This document shows positions 7,550-15,854 of a stretch of DNA of 43,994 bases, piece by piece (position 1 is the stretch's first letter; every line of letters starts with the position of its first letter). The stretch is taken from positions 1 through 43,994 of IMG/VR virus record IMGVR_UViG_3300032397_000028, one strand, 5' to 3'. The stretch comes from a virus. The position numbers were made by a program, and so were the translations under genes. The notes under the pieces were generated by a model. That model did no database searches. It was not told the origin of the DNA and saw nothing but the letters and a program-made list of their open reading frames with translations.

Positions 7550-8409
7550 ACGAGCACCAAGATTACATCGGCGTGGTAGACGCTTCGGGCGCAGGGGCTA
7601 CCGTGTGGTGGACCCTGTCGGGCAGTATCGATCTTGACAGGCTTCGCGCGGCATGGGTCGCGGAAGGCCAGGACGAGAAGGAACTGCCGGTCCCCCCGTC
7701 TCCGGCTGCGGCTTTGCGTGCCGCGATGATGGAGCACAAGGCGCGGAACCGAATTGTCAGACCCCTCGATGGGGGTTGGGCGATCAAGGACGAACACATG
7801 CTCGAAGACAAGAGCGACCTGGACTACTCTCCGGCAGTGGTGAAGGCAAAGGTCACCATTGCAGGCACGCTCTCGATGGACGGAGACTGGACTCTGCGGC
7901 GAGAGATTCAGGAGAGCTACGACGCTCTCCTTTGGGAAATCGACCCGGCACGCGTGAGTTCTTGGCTTTCGAGCTATGTCGGGGAACTAGGAGGCATTGC
8001 ACTTCGAGGAACCGGAGGCATCTACTACCTGCCTCCTTGGGCGCTTGCCAAATGGGAACGACTTGTCCGAGTACTCGCGTCGGCGGGCGCACGGCATATC
8101 TTGTACGATATGCCGACGATGAAGTCGGCAGGTGCGGTCAGAGCTATCATCGATGGATTGACTGCAGACTTGCAAACCGCGCTCGACCTGCTCGACAAGG
8201 AGATGTCAAGCGGGCTCGGCGAGAAGGCACTTGAGACCCGTCGGATCCGGGTCGAAGAGATGCAAGTCAAGTTGGAGCGCTATGAGACGCTCCTCGGGTC
8301 CAAGCTCGAAGACATCCGCGCGAGGATCGGCTCGGCGCAGGCTGCGGTCAGCGCTGCAATCCTTGCAGGCGACTCGACGCTAGCGGCACTTGCAGACGTG
8401 GACATGTAA
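7546..8409 (+). CDS. DUF6744-like partner of the MoxR/VWA pair
   Basis: A 287-residue protein with an N-terminal mixed region, a central domain and a C-terminal helical, coiled-coil part (about residues 200-275). It overlaps the VWA gene by ATGA. I recall DUF6744-type phage proteins of this shape and position beside MoxR and VWA genes, but this is memory-based recognition. It likely assembles with the two upstream products. Confidence 0.6.
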   Translation: MNEHQDYIGVVDASGAGATVWWTLSGSIDLDRLRAAWVAEGQDEKELPVPPSPAAALRAAMMEHKARNRIVRPLDGGWAIKDEHMLEDKSDLDYSPAVVKAKVTIAGTLSMDGDWTLRREIQESYDALLWEIDPARVSSWLSSYVGELGGIALRGTGGIYYLPPWALAKWERLVRVLASAGARHILYDMPTMKSAGAVRAIIDGLTADLQTALDLLDKEMSSGLGEKALETRRIRVEEMQVKLERYETLLGSKLEDIRARIGSAQAAVSAAILAGDSTLAALADVDM

Positions 8410-8410
8410 C

Positions 8411-8929
8411 ATGCGATGGCGTAAGCACGAACATCATGCGATTTCTAGCGCTCATTGTCCTGAGTACGATGTGTTTTGCGAGCAGGTACTCAAAGCAAAG
8501 AACATCGAAGAGCATACCGTTGCAATGCTAGCACACATTGCCGGTGAGAAGCGTAGTGTTGCACTCCGTACAGCTGCACGGCGTATCGGGGTCATCTCGT
8601 ACACGCGATGGCGAACATTACGAGACAACAGAGCAATCAATGCTCTCAACATGCAAGTGATTCAAGCATCACGACGGTTTATAGGGAAACTACGGTCTGT
8701 TGCTGCTACGCGAGCACGAGGCTGCTATCAGCAAGGACTCTGCTCTGGACATCAACAATGGTCCGGTGCAGACCTTCACGGCACTGCAAAGACGTATGCA
8801 GCGCGATATGCCAAGTCACGAATGAGCCTAATCCAACGACTAAACCTGATTGGATTCAGGACAATCATGCATGATGGACGCCGAGTCTTGGTGTGGCAAT
8901 CTCCATCAGAAATGTACTATCTGCTATGA
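8411..8929 (+). CDS. hypothetical basic protein
   Basis: A 172-residue, Arg-rich protein. Its last 25 residues (HDGRRVLVWQSPSEMYYLL) resemble the C-terminus of the next protein (YRGEKRLAWKSLSGTFYTW), suggesting the two share a small nucleic-acid-binding-like module. It starts 1 bp after the previous stop. No family was recognised. Confidence 0.65.
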   Translation: MRWRKHEHHAISSAHCPEYDVFCEQVLKAKNIEEHTVAMLAHIAGEKRSVALRTAARRIGVISYTRWRTLRDNRAINALNMQVIQASRRFIGKLRSVAATRARGCYQQGLCSGHQQWSGADLHGTAKTYAARYAKSRMSLIQRLNLIGFRTIMHDGRRVLVWQSPSEMYYLL

Positions 8930-9180
8930 CAACAAACATCAAAACGTTCAGGCTCGGGGTTGCCTACGCATTGGGGAAGCAACTCGCTACCGAGGACAAG
9001 ACTGCAGACATAGGGTTCTACGGCAAGAGTATGCGGGAGCGTTTGGAGGACCGCATGTCACTACCCGTCAGCCTCAACAAGCAAGGATATCACGTCATCA
9101 ATTATCGGGGCGAGAAGCGTCTTGCGTGGAAGTCCCTAAGTGGAACGTTCTACACGTGGAGAGTCGAAGATGGATCTTGA
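8926..9180 (+). CDS. hypothetical protein sharing a C-terminal motif with its upstream neighbour
   Basis: An 84-residue protein beginning at the ATGA overlap. The pattern Gly-aromatic, basic turn, LAWKSLSGTFYTW parallels the upstream gene, so a duplicated domain is likely. No known function. Confidence 0.65.
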   Translation: MTTNIKTFRLGVAYALGKQLATEDKTADIGFYGKSMRERLEDRMSLPVSLNKQGYHVINYRGEKRLAWKSLSGTFYTWRVEDGS

Positions 9181-9694
9181 ATTTGTACGCGGAGTTGCGT
9201 TCAATGTTGCGCGGCGAACGTACTCTGACATCGACGATTTGAAGCAAGAGGCTACCATCGCGCTCTGGCAGGCGTATAAGAACCTGGATGAAGATCGCTG
9301 GGAAGCATTCCCGGCATACGCACGACAAGCTGTAGTGAATGCGTGCGTACGCGAAGCATGGGATCAGCGTGCTTGTACCTCCGCAGGACGTAGTCATCCT
9401 AGCCAGAACTGTTGTCACTTTCGTCTGCCACCCGAGAATGTCATCAGTCCGTACCGAACGCCTGAAGAGTTACTTGACGAAGCGCAGTTCGCACACGAAG
9501 TTCGCGAACGGGTGCGTGCATTAGGGCGAGAGACTGCCGCGTTACAAGTGGTACTCGGGGATAGACCTGTTGGTGATGTTGCACGCGAACATCGTATGAC
9601 GTACTTCGAGGTGTACCGAGCTGTAGAGCGGCTGCGAGACCGATTACGAAACGACCGCAAGTGCCGCAACCTTCTGGACAGTCGCAAGCTGTGA
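9170..9694 (+). CDS. sigma-70-like RNA polymerase sigma factor
   Basis: A 174-residue protein with a region 2-like segment (SDIDDLKQEATIALWQAYKN ... FPAYARQAVVNACVREAW) and a region 4-like helix-turn-helix at the C-terminus (GDRPVGDVAREHRMTYFEVYRAVERL). Size and layout match small two-domain ECF-like sigma factors. It could direct host RNA polymerase to phage promoters; the recurring TTGCAA/TGC-AATACA promoters are the obvious candidates, by inference. It overlaps the previous gene. Confidence 0.78.
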   Translation: MDLEFVRGVAFNVARRTYSDIDDLKQEATIALWQAYKNLDEDRWEAFPAYARQAVVNACVREAWDQRACTSAGRSHPSQNCCHFRLPPENVISPYRTPEELLDEAQFAHEVRERVRALGRETAALQVVLGDRPVGDVAREHRMTYFEVYRAVERLRDRLRNDRKCRNLLDSRKL

Positions 9695-9709
9695 TGGTAT
9701 TGCAAGGAC

Positions 9710-10339
9710 ATGAGAGACAACTACCAGATTCAGTGGATCGCACTCAGCTCGATACACGAGCCGAAGAGCAATCCGAATGTAATGCCAAAAGCAATGTTCG
9801 AACGGCTAGTGAAAGCTGTCAAGAAGGTTGGGTTTCTCCAACCAATTGTCGTGCGTCCGGTCGATGATAACTATTACGAGATCGTTGATGGCGTACACCG
9901 TGCCCGCGCAGCAGGTATGGCGGGCATGACAAAGGTTCCGTGTGTCGTCATCGATGACTGCACGGCGGACTCTGCAATCGCCGTGCAGATTGGAATGAAC
10001 CGCATGCGGGGCGAGCTCGACTTGTCTCGTGTTGCTGACGGATTGGTCGAGCTCCTCGCAGCTGGATGGCCGGTAGGAGACCTGCTCGTCACAGGCTTCG
10101 GTGAGGCCGAGATCGCAGACCTATTAGCTGCAACAAAGGCCGAAGAAGTTGAGATTCCTCCCGAGGCATCTGACGATTCGCCCGAGAAGCCAGACAAGGA
10201 ATGGATCTTGGAAGTGTCGTTCATGACCCGTAAGGGGATGATGGCTGCCAAGAAAGAACTCAAGAAACAGGCGGGCAAAGAAGAGTTGTTGGGCGAAGTA
10301 CTCCTTCGAGTCCTCGCCGAGGACGGAGGTAACCCATGA
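9710..10339 (+). CDS. ParB/sulfiredoxin-like domain protein
   Basis: A 209-residue protein whose first 90 residues match the ParB N-terminal fold, including FLQPIVVRP and the nucleotide-binding IVDGVHRARAA. A helical region follows (NRMRGELDLSRVADGLVELL), then an acidic linker and a basic C-terminus. ParB-type domains bind CTP and DNA; phage versions also act as regulators. AAGGA precedes the ATG. It is coupled to a small HTH gene. Confidence 0.82.
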   Translation: MRDNYQIQWIALSSIHEPKSNPNVMPKAMFERLVKAVKKVGFLQPIVVRPVDDNYYEIVDGVHRARAAGMAGMTKVPCVVIDDCTADSAIAVQIGMNRMRGELDLSRVADGLVELLAAGWPVGDLLVTGFGEAEIADLLAATKAEEVEIPPEASDDSPEKPDKEWILEVSFMTRKGMMAAKKELKKQAGKEELLGEVLLRVLAEDGGNP

Positions 10340-10578
10340 AAGGCACGAATGAAGTCATGGTGGATGCAGGCTATCTGCCTGCGGCTATGGTTGCTGCGGC
10401 GATAGGAAAGGCATTGAGTACAGTACATCGCATGGTGCAGTCTGGCAAGCTGCGGTTCGTGCGCGACGGCACGGCACTGTACATCGAGACGCAAAGCCTC
10501 AACGATTACTACAAGGGGAACATCCCGATGTTGGTAGCCATATCGAGGGCCAGAACGGAGCTGACGCGTGTGGCTTGA
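10336..10578 (+). CDS. small helix-turn-helix protein (excisionase-like)
   Basis: An 80-residue protein with a MerR/excisionase-type winged HTH pattern: AAMVAAAIGKALSTVHRMVQSGKLRFVRDGTALYI. It overlaps the ParB-like gene (ATGA) and the helicase gene start. It probably binds DNA as a regulator. No integrase is visible in the window. Confidence 0.75.
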   Translation: MKGTNEVMVDAGYLPAAMVAAAIGKALSTVHRMVQSGKLRFVRDGTALYIETQSLNDYYKGNIPMLVAISRARTELTRVA

Positions 10579-13500
10579 AGTTCACAATATCAAGACCAAG
10601 TTCCTACGCGGAACAAGCGACGAGCATGCTTGGCTTTGCGCGTACTTGGCCTTCCCTGACACGAAGGCGAGGTATCGTCGAGGGTCGTATGCGGGCAAAG
10701 CTGCAGACGATAAGATTCGGCTGTTCAACATTATCACCAGCACATTCCCCACAGGATTTCTGCCGACCGTGCGACGTGCGGCCGAAGCGGAGGGCTACAC
10801 TGTCGAGATCCTAGACCGCCGCGTAGTGCCTGCAGAGCTCGATCCGAATGCAGACCTTGCGTGGCTTCGAGACTATCAACGCGAGGCTGTCGATGCGGTT
10901 GTCGAACGGAAGCGTGGGATCATTTCGGCCCCGACTGGAAGTGGCAAGACCGAAATCGCAGTGGGTCTCACGCGAGCATTGCCGTGTCAGTGGCTCTTCG
11001 TAGTGCATCGAACAACGCTCACACGTCAGGCGCTAGACCGCTATGGGCTACGCACGAAGTTGGAGGCAGGTTTTATCGGTGAGGGCATGTGGGACGTTCC
11101 GGACGATGCAACGTTCGTGTGCGCTACGTTCCAAACATTGCATGCCGGCATGAAGCGCAACGACCCGAAGACGATGCGCCTGCTCACTGAATGGGCGCAA
11201 GGTTTGATCATAGATGAGTGCTTTCCAGCCGGAACGCGTATTGGGAGAATCCCAATAGAACAGATTGCAGTAGGTGACACGGTTCTTTCGTATGACGAGA
11301 CAGCTAACACACCAACAGTTGGCCGAGTAACTAAGACCTTCTGTCGTAGTACATCAAGCATTATTCGACTGCGGTTTGCAGATGGACGCTATCTGGTATG
11401 TACTCCAGGACATCCGATCCTAACTACAGAAGGATGGACTTCTGCGGCTTACACACGCGGGAAGTATGTGCTAAGCATATGTGATGCGCAAACAATTCCT
11501 ATGCGGTCGATGCAATGCAGAGATCTGGATTGTAACAAGCCACAACATCTACGTCGGATATTGCAGGGAATGCAGGGTGCTTCGAAGGAAAGAACGGCGA
11601 AAACGGGTCGAGCGTCCGTGCTCACATTGCGGGAAATTACTAGTATTCGAAGGTCGAAAAGATCTAGGCCGTGCACGCAGTCCAACAACCTTTTGCTCGC
11701 CCGAATGTTACGCAAAGGCACAAAGCGTTATATCTCGACAGGTAGCACTACAGCACAGTGCCGAGGCTTCGCAGCGTATGCGAGAACACAATCCCATGAA
11801 ATCCAAAGAAACCCGTGCAAAGGTTGCCACTACACTTCGCGCAATGCAGTGGAAGCCCAAACAACAAGGAGGGAATGGTCGCCCTCTACCAATACCACAG
11901 ATACTACTTGCCGCAGCGTTAGGCTGGGATACAGAGGTAGCAGTTCCTACAAGGCAACTTCGCGATTCCGGGTATCCCACATGTTACAAAATCGACATTG
12001 CAAATGCCGATCTTCATGTGGGCATAGAAGTAGACGGACCCTCCCACTACTCGCGCAGATCACTAGACCAGAAAAAAGACGAAATGTTGGCCTTGTTAGG
12101 GTGGACAATATTGAGGTTTTCAAACAAGGCTGTGATGACGAATTTGAATGTCTGTGTCCAGGAGGTATTGTCTACAATCTCGAAGTTGAGAGAACGCAAA
12201 CATATATTGCAGAGGGACGAGTAGTCCATAATTGTCATACATTGCCTGCTCAGAGCTTTCTGCAAGTTGCAATGCTTACGCGGTCTGCGTATTACCGTGT
12301 TGGAGTGTCGGGGACACCGCTCGACCGCGACGACAACAGAAGCATTTATGCAGTAGCAACACTTGGCCCTGTCATCTACCGAATCAAAGCAGACACGCTC
12401 ATTGACGCAGGTGTGCTCGCGCGCCCGAGCATTCGCATGGTGCACTGCACTCAGCGCAGCGACAAGCCTACGTGGCAGGGCGTGTACGGCGAGAGTATCG
12501 TGCGGAGTTCAGCACGGAACAATGTCATCGTTGACTGTGCAAAGGTTGCAAAGAAGCCGTGCTTGCTTTTCGTGAAGGAGATCTCGCACGGTAAGCAGCT
12601 TGAGAAGATGTTGCTGAAGGCCGGCATCCGATGCGCGTTCACTTGGGGCAACCACTCCACGGACTACCGCATGAGTCGTGTTCGTGACCTTGTGCGCGGA
12701 GCCATCGACGTGTTGATCTGCTCGGTTGTGTTCCAAGAAGGGCTCGACGTGCCCGAGCTTGAGAGCGTGATTGTGGGCAGTGGCGGTAAATGTTTGGGTC
12801 CAGATGTTCTTGTACTTCGCTATGACGGCCGCATGATACGTGCAGCGGACGTGTGTGTGGGTGATTTTCTTATGGGGCCAGATAGCACACCACGACAGGT
12901 GCTTGCTACAACAACGGGTTTTGGTTGTATGTATCGAATTGTTCCGAGTAAGGGTCAGTCCTGGACATGCAATGCCGCGCATATACTGACACTTGGTCGT
13001 CGGAATTCAGGTCCTGCCGGTGGCACGTATGACACAGTATTTGATATCCCGATTCAAGATTACTTAAGAAGACCGTCCCGACATTACCAACTGTTCACAA
13101 CAGGTGTACAGTTTGCTTCTCAGCCTGAACTTCCATTAGACCCGTATTTTCTCGGTGTTTGGTATGGCGACGGCACTAAAGGCCTCCGTTCTGTAAGTGT
13201 AACAACACCAGATCCAGAGATCGTGCAGATGCTATTGGAGATAGCAAAAACATACAGGCTAAAACTGCGAGCAGACCGGAGCAAAAGCAAAGCTGCCGCG
13301 TATCACATTACCAAAGCACGTCGTGGCGGAAACCCTGCAACCATACGTAATGAATTACTAGAGATTCTACGCACAGTTGTTGGGGACGGGAAACACCTTC
13401 CATTTGCATATCTCACATCAAATTTGTCTGATCGCTTAGCATTTCTTGCAGGGTTAATTGATACCGACGGGTCTGCACATCATCACGGATACGAGATTAC

Positions 13501-14041
13501 ACAAAAGCGAAAAGCATGGTCCGAGGATATCTGCTTTCTTGCACGTTCCCTCGGGTTGCATGCAACAATGTTTGAAAAGGTAGTAAATGGTTCGAGCTAT
13601 TGGCGTGTGTTCATTGTTGGCGATTGCCGGAGATTGCCAATTCGCATTAGTAGAAAGAAACCTGCACCTGAGTGCCCTAAAAAACGAGGTAATTTTATAG
13701 GTTTTCGCATTGAGGAAGAGGGCATAGGGGCCTATGCCGGCTTTACACTTGACGGTGATGGGAGATTTCTACTCGGGGACTTCACTGTCACGCATAACTC
13801 GGTTATCGCAACGTTGCAACGTATTGGACGAGGAATGCGAGTTGCGAAGGACAAGACCACGTTCGAGGTTTTCGATTTTTGGGATCGTGGGTGTTGTCGG
13901 AACAACAAGCTCGGGCAACATACAGGGTGCAAGTGGTTGGAGAAGCACTCGCAACGTAGGGTTCGCGCTTACTTGACCGAAGGGTACCAGACGACTGAGC
14001 TGGCATCGGTAAGCGAGCATGTACGCGATGACGACAGATGA
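10568..14041 (+). CDS. superfamily 2 DNA helicase precursor containing two inteins
   Basis: The 1157-codon ORF encodes a precursor. Three extein pieces (10568-11218, 12233-12790, 13799-14041) would join to about 483 residues, a normal size for a phage SF2 helicase. Motifs: Walker A SAPTGSGKT, motif II IIDECH, motif III GVSGTP, motif V CSVVFQEGLDVPE and motif VI QRIGRGMR. Intein 1 splits the DECH box after Glu; intein 2 lies just before motif VI, so both sit in the most conserved active-site stretches, as inteins usually do. The helicase probably acts in replication, recombination or origin remodelling. Confidence 0.9.
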   Translation: MWLEVHNIKTKFLRGTSDEHAWLCAYLAFPDTKARYRRGSYAGKAADDKIRLFNIITSTFPTGFLPTVRRAAEAEGYTVEILDRRVVPAELDPNADLAWLRDYQREAVDAVVERKRGIISAPTGSGKTEIAVGLTRALPCQWLFVVHRTTLTRQALDRYGLRTKLEAGFIGEGMWDVPDDATFVCATFQTLHAGMKRNDPKTMRLLTEWAQGLIIDECFPAGTRIGRIPIEQIAVGDTVLSYDETANTPTVGRVTKTFCRSTSSIIRLRFADGRYLVCTPGHPILTTEGWTSAAYTRGKYVLSICDAQTIPMRSMQCRDLDCNKPQHLRRILQGMQGASKERTAKTGRASVLTLREITSIRRSKRSRPCTQSNNLLLARMLRKGTKRYISTGSTTAQCRGFAAYARTQSHEIQRNPCKGCHYTSRNAVEAQTTRREWSPSTNTTDTTCRSVRLGYRGSSSYKATSRFRVSHMLQNRHCKCRSSCGHRSRRTLPLLAQITRPEKRRNVGLVRVDNIEVFKQGCDDEFECLCPGGIVYNLEVERTQTYIAEGRVVHNCHTLPAQSFLQVAMLTRSAYYRVGVSGTPLDRDDNRSIYAVATLGPVIYRIKADTLIDAGVLARPSIRMVHCTQRSDKPTWQGVYGESIVRSSARNNVIVDCAKVAKKPCLLFVKEISHGKQLEKMLLKAGIRCAFTWGNHSTDYRMSRVRDLVRGAIDVLICSVVFQEGLDVPELESVIVGSGGKCLGPDVLVLRYDGRMIRAADVCVGDFLMGPDSTPRQVLATTTGFGCMYRIVPSKGQSWTCNAAHILTLGRRNSGPAGGTYDTVFDIPIQDYLRRPSRHYQLFTTGVQFASQPELPLDPYFLGVWYGDGTKGLRSVSVTTPDPEIVQMLLEIAKTYRLKLRADRSKSKAAAYHITKARRGGNPATIRNELLEILRTVVGDGKHLPFAYLTSNLSDRLAFLAGLIDTDGSAHHHGYEITQKRKAWSEDICFLARSLGLHATMFEKVVNGSSYWRVFIVGDCRRLPIRISRKKPAPECPKKRGNFIGFRIEEEGIGAYAGFTLDGDGRFLLGDFTVTHNSVIATLQRIGRGMRVAKDKTTFEVFDFWDRGCCRNNKLGQHTGCKWLEKHSQRRVRAYLTEGYQTTELASVSEHVRDDDR
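11219..12232 (+). mobile_element. intein 1 of the helicase
   Basis: A 338-residue intein from Cys (CFPAGTRIGRI) to Asn (GRVVHN), followed by extein Cys. Block A is CFPAGT, block B is TPGHPILTTEGW with the Thr-x-x-His pattern, and the C-terminal blocks are VYNLEVERTQTYIAEG and VVHN. All splicing residues are present. The middle, about 11500-12095, reads as Arg/Ser/Thr-rich non-domain sequence in this frame because an endonuclease gene occupies another frame. Confidence 0.9.
11484..12224 (+). CDS. Vsr/DUF559-like homing endonuclease overprinted inside intein 1
   Basis: A 246-residue ORF in the +1 frame relative to the helicase (a GTG at 11481 directly precedes this ATG). The N-terminus has two Cys clusters (CGRCNAE...CRECR; CSHCGK...CSPEC), the middle is basic, and residues about 165-230 form a PD-(D/E)xK/Vsr-type core: YKIDIANADLHVGIEVDG, then DEMLALLGWTILRFSN and the usual C-terminal VQEVLSTISKL helix. 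The stop TAG at 12222 lies inside codons of the intein's C-terminal VVHN block. Vsr-like endonucleases next to inteins are known from phage 'fractured' genes with split inteins; complete overprinting on an uninterrupted intein is unusual. Confidence 0.8.
   Translation: MRKQFLCGRCNAEIWIVTSHNIYVGYCRECRVLRRKERRKRVERPCSHCGKLLVFEGRKDLGRARSPTTFCSPECYAKAQSVISRQVALQHSAEASQRMREHNPMKSKETRAKVATTLRAMQWKPKQQGGNGRPLPIPQILLAAALGWDTEVAVPTRQLRDSGYPTCYKIDIANADLHVGIEVDGPSHYSRRSLDQKKDEMLALLGWTILRFSNKAVMTNLNVCVQEVLSTISKLRERKHILQRDE
12791..13798 (+). mobile_element. intein 2 of the helicase with LAGLIDADG endonuclease
   Basis: A 336-residue intein from Cys (CLGPDVLVLRYDG) to His-Asn (GDFTVTHN), followed by extein Ser. 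Block B contains SWTCNAAHILTL. Two LAGLIDADG motifs, YFLGVWYGDGT and LAGLIDTDGS, mark an in-frame homing endonuclease domain. The upstream extein ends SVIVGSGGK and resumes SVIATLQRIGRGMR. Confidence 0.92.
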
Positions 14042-14600
14042 CGCAAAGACCAAGGCACTTAAGTTACTGGCTCTCGCTGTAGGTTCAACTTACGAAGAGG
14101 AGCGGCGCACGGCTGCGCTTGTAGCGTGCAGGCTCATTCACGAGCATGGTCTGCTCAACGATACTCCAGCAGAGCACCAAGAATCACCTGGTGAGGCGTA
14201 CGAGCGGCATCAGCAGGCCGAGCACAAAATGTGGAGGGAGCATTGGGAGCAGTACGGCACACCTCCACACCCAACATCTGGGCCTAAGCCAGGATCGGCT
14301 GAAGCGCGAGCTGATTCTTGGTACAAGTCTTGGTACAAGGAAACCGAAGTTCAATACGAAGCCAGGCGTCGGGCACGAGAGGCACAAGAGCAGTCTATGC
14401 ATGAGGCGCGCCCTGATCCCCCTTGCGAGCCTGAGAGGTACCGAATTCGGTCGAAGTTTGTGAGCATCTGCCGCAACTGTGGGCAGACGATTCGAATCGA
14501 AGACATATGTTGGTGGCGGCAGGGTGCGGGAGTGTGGTGTGCTTCGTGTTACCTTGAAACGCCTTCGGAGGATGATGCTGATGATCCGGCAGCATTCTGA
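14019..14600 (+). CDS. DUF2786-like protein with C-terminal zinc ribbon
   Basis: A 193-residue protein. The N-terminus (AKTKALKLLALAVGSTYEEERRTAALVACRLI) matches the DUF2786 helical pattern. A charged helical middle follows, and the C-terminus has CRNCGQTI...WCASC, a zinc ribbon. It overlaps the helicase gene end. ATG 14028 is an alternative start. The function of DUF2786 proteins is not established. Confidence 0.72.
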   Translation: MYAMTTDDAKTKALKLLALAVGSTYEEERRTAALVACRLIHEHGLLNDTPAEHQESPGEAYERHQQAEHKMWREHWEQYGTPPHPTSGPKPGSAEARADSWYKSWYKETEVQYEARRRAREAQEQSMHEARPDPPCEPERYRIRSKFVSICRNCGQTIRIEDICWWRQGAGVWCASCYLETPSEDDADDPAAF

Positions 14601-15147
14601 CCCACTTAGACGCCCCGATCTAAGGTGCAAATACCGGGGAATGCAAGAGATCACTGAGTATGTTGGGTACATTCCGTACGAACCAACCGTACGTAAGGGG
14701 TTGGACTCAGGTTCGGGGTTGGGCCCAGAAGGTGAAGCTGCGGTTCTTGATGGTATCTGGGCTCCGGTGTGGATCTACGAGTTGTGCAATGTACTGGCAA
14801 AGGAGATCTGTTCGGTAACGCCGATAGACGCGTCTATGAATATTTTGCAGAAGGTGATCGATACCATACGCCCGGATCCGGACGGTCGGCTGCAAGTTGC
14901 GCTCACGGTGTGGTCGTTGAGCTTGGACGAACCGCAGGTTGTGTTTTCGGGCGGTCGCATAAGCAAAAACCGAGACAGCATCCGCTTCCGGGCTCCGCGA
15001 GATGCTTTGCTTGATTGGGTAGAAGTGTACGGTAGTCCACTGTCTAGGTTCCCACCAGACTATGATTTGGAAACCAGGGTCAAGGGGTTGGCTGATGTGC
15101 CGAGAGCTACCTTCGGGCCGAAGATTCCACCACCGCGGAGGTTCTAA
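14581..15147 (+). CDS. hypothetical protein
   Basis: A 188-residue protein; ATG 14581 has GGAGG 9 bp upstream, and ATG 14641 is an alternative. The segment APVWIYELCNVLAKE and a later VALTVWSLSLDE parallel APCWVVEICRVMDCG and LLSVWELDN in the next gene, suggesting the two are distant paralogues. No family was recognised. Confidence 0.65.
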   Translation: MIRQHSDPLRRPDLRCKYRGMQEITEYVGYIPYEPTVRKGLDSGSGLGPEGEAAVLDGIWAPVWIYELCNVLAKEICSVTPIDASMNILQKVIDTIRPDPDGRLQVALTVWSLSLDEPQVVFSGGRISKNRDSIRFRAPRDALLDWVEVYGSPLSRFPPDYDLETRVKGLADVPRATFGPKIPPPRRF

Positions 15148-15152
15148 TTCTA

Positions 15153-15566
15153 ATGACCCATGACATGACTACGTACGAGAAGTGCTTGTTCGATATCATT
15201 GATGCTCGCAGGTACTACAGGTTCGTGCATAAGACGGATTTTTCAGAAACGAAACTACTATTAGATGGACAGACATTGGAATGCCGAGCACCGTGTTGGG
15301 TCGTTGAGATCTGTCGTGTGATGGATTGTGGAGACCCATTTCTTGACTCGGCCTCAACGCCCGACCCGGCTTCGCTGGCTGACTCACAGTTTGCGAACAG
15401 GCTGTTCCATGCCGTGAGCGTGGACGTGCTCGAACGGTTCCCGGCGCTCCTGTCTGTGTGGGAGCTCGACAACAAGCGCGGCGTACTAACGTGGTTAGAC
15501 GGTTTGGAGGAACGATGTTATGAACAAGCACACGAACAGATGAAACTTGGTTTCATCTACGACTGA
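15153..15566 (+). CDS. hypothetical protein, likely paralogue of its upstream neighbour
   Basis: A 137-residue protein with the same order of motifs as the gene before it (APCWVVEIC..., SVWELDN). It contains several Cys in no standard spacing. It is probably in the same transcript. Confidence 0.65.
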   Translation: MTHDMTTYEKCLFDIIDARRYYRFVHKTDFSETKLLLDGQTLECRAPCWVVEICRVMDCGDPFLDSASTPDPASLADSQFANRLFHAVSVDVLERFPALLSVWELDNKRGVLTWLDGLEERCYEQAHEQMKLGFIYD

Positions 15567-15602
15567 AACGCAGTACATCCCAGAAGTGACAGGTGACGAG
15601 CT

Positions 15603-15854
15603 ATGATTCAGTTCTACGAGCATTCACGATGGTCTGAAGCCGACTATGCGGCATCGGAAGCAGCCGAGGTGAATGTTGAAGTGCACGTCGGCGAGGAGAC
15701 TGACGTCGTGTACTTCGTCGTGAGAAGCAAGGCATTCAACAAGCCGCTCTACAAGTTGAAGGTTGACGCCGAAGACTTGTCACGCCTGTTCGCGCTATCG
15801 CCCTTCATCCGAGACCTCGCGCAAATCTTCCGGTTTGAGCACCCTCAAAAATAA
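15603..15854 (+). CDS. hypothetical protein
   Basis: An 83-residue protein with a beta-rich N-terminus (VNVEVHVGEETDVVYFVVRS) and a helical C-terminus. It is the last gene before a promoter-bearing gap and probably ends an operon. No family was recognised. Confidence 0.6.
   Translation: MIQFYEHSRWSEADYAASEAAEVNVEVHVGEETDVVYFVVRSKAFNKPLYKLKVDAEDLSRLFALSPFIRDLAQIFRFEHPQK

Noticed and set aside
8608-8874. Additional ORF inside the gene at 8411
   Set aside because: Shadow frame with no domain and no ribosome site.
11481-12224. Frameshifted, broken endonuclease inside intein 1
   Set aside because: The endonuclease frame is complete from start to stop and the intein frame is also uninterrupted, so decay is not needed to explain either.
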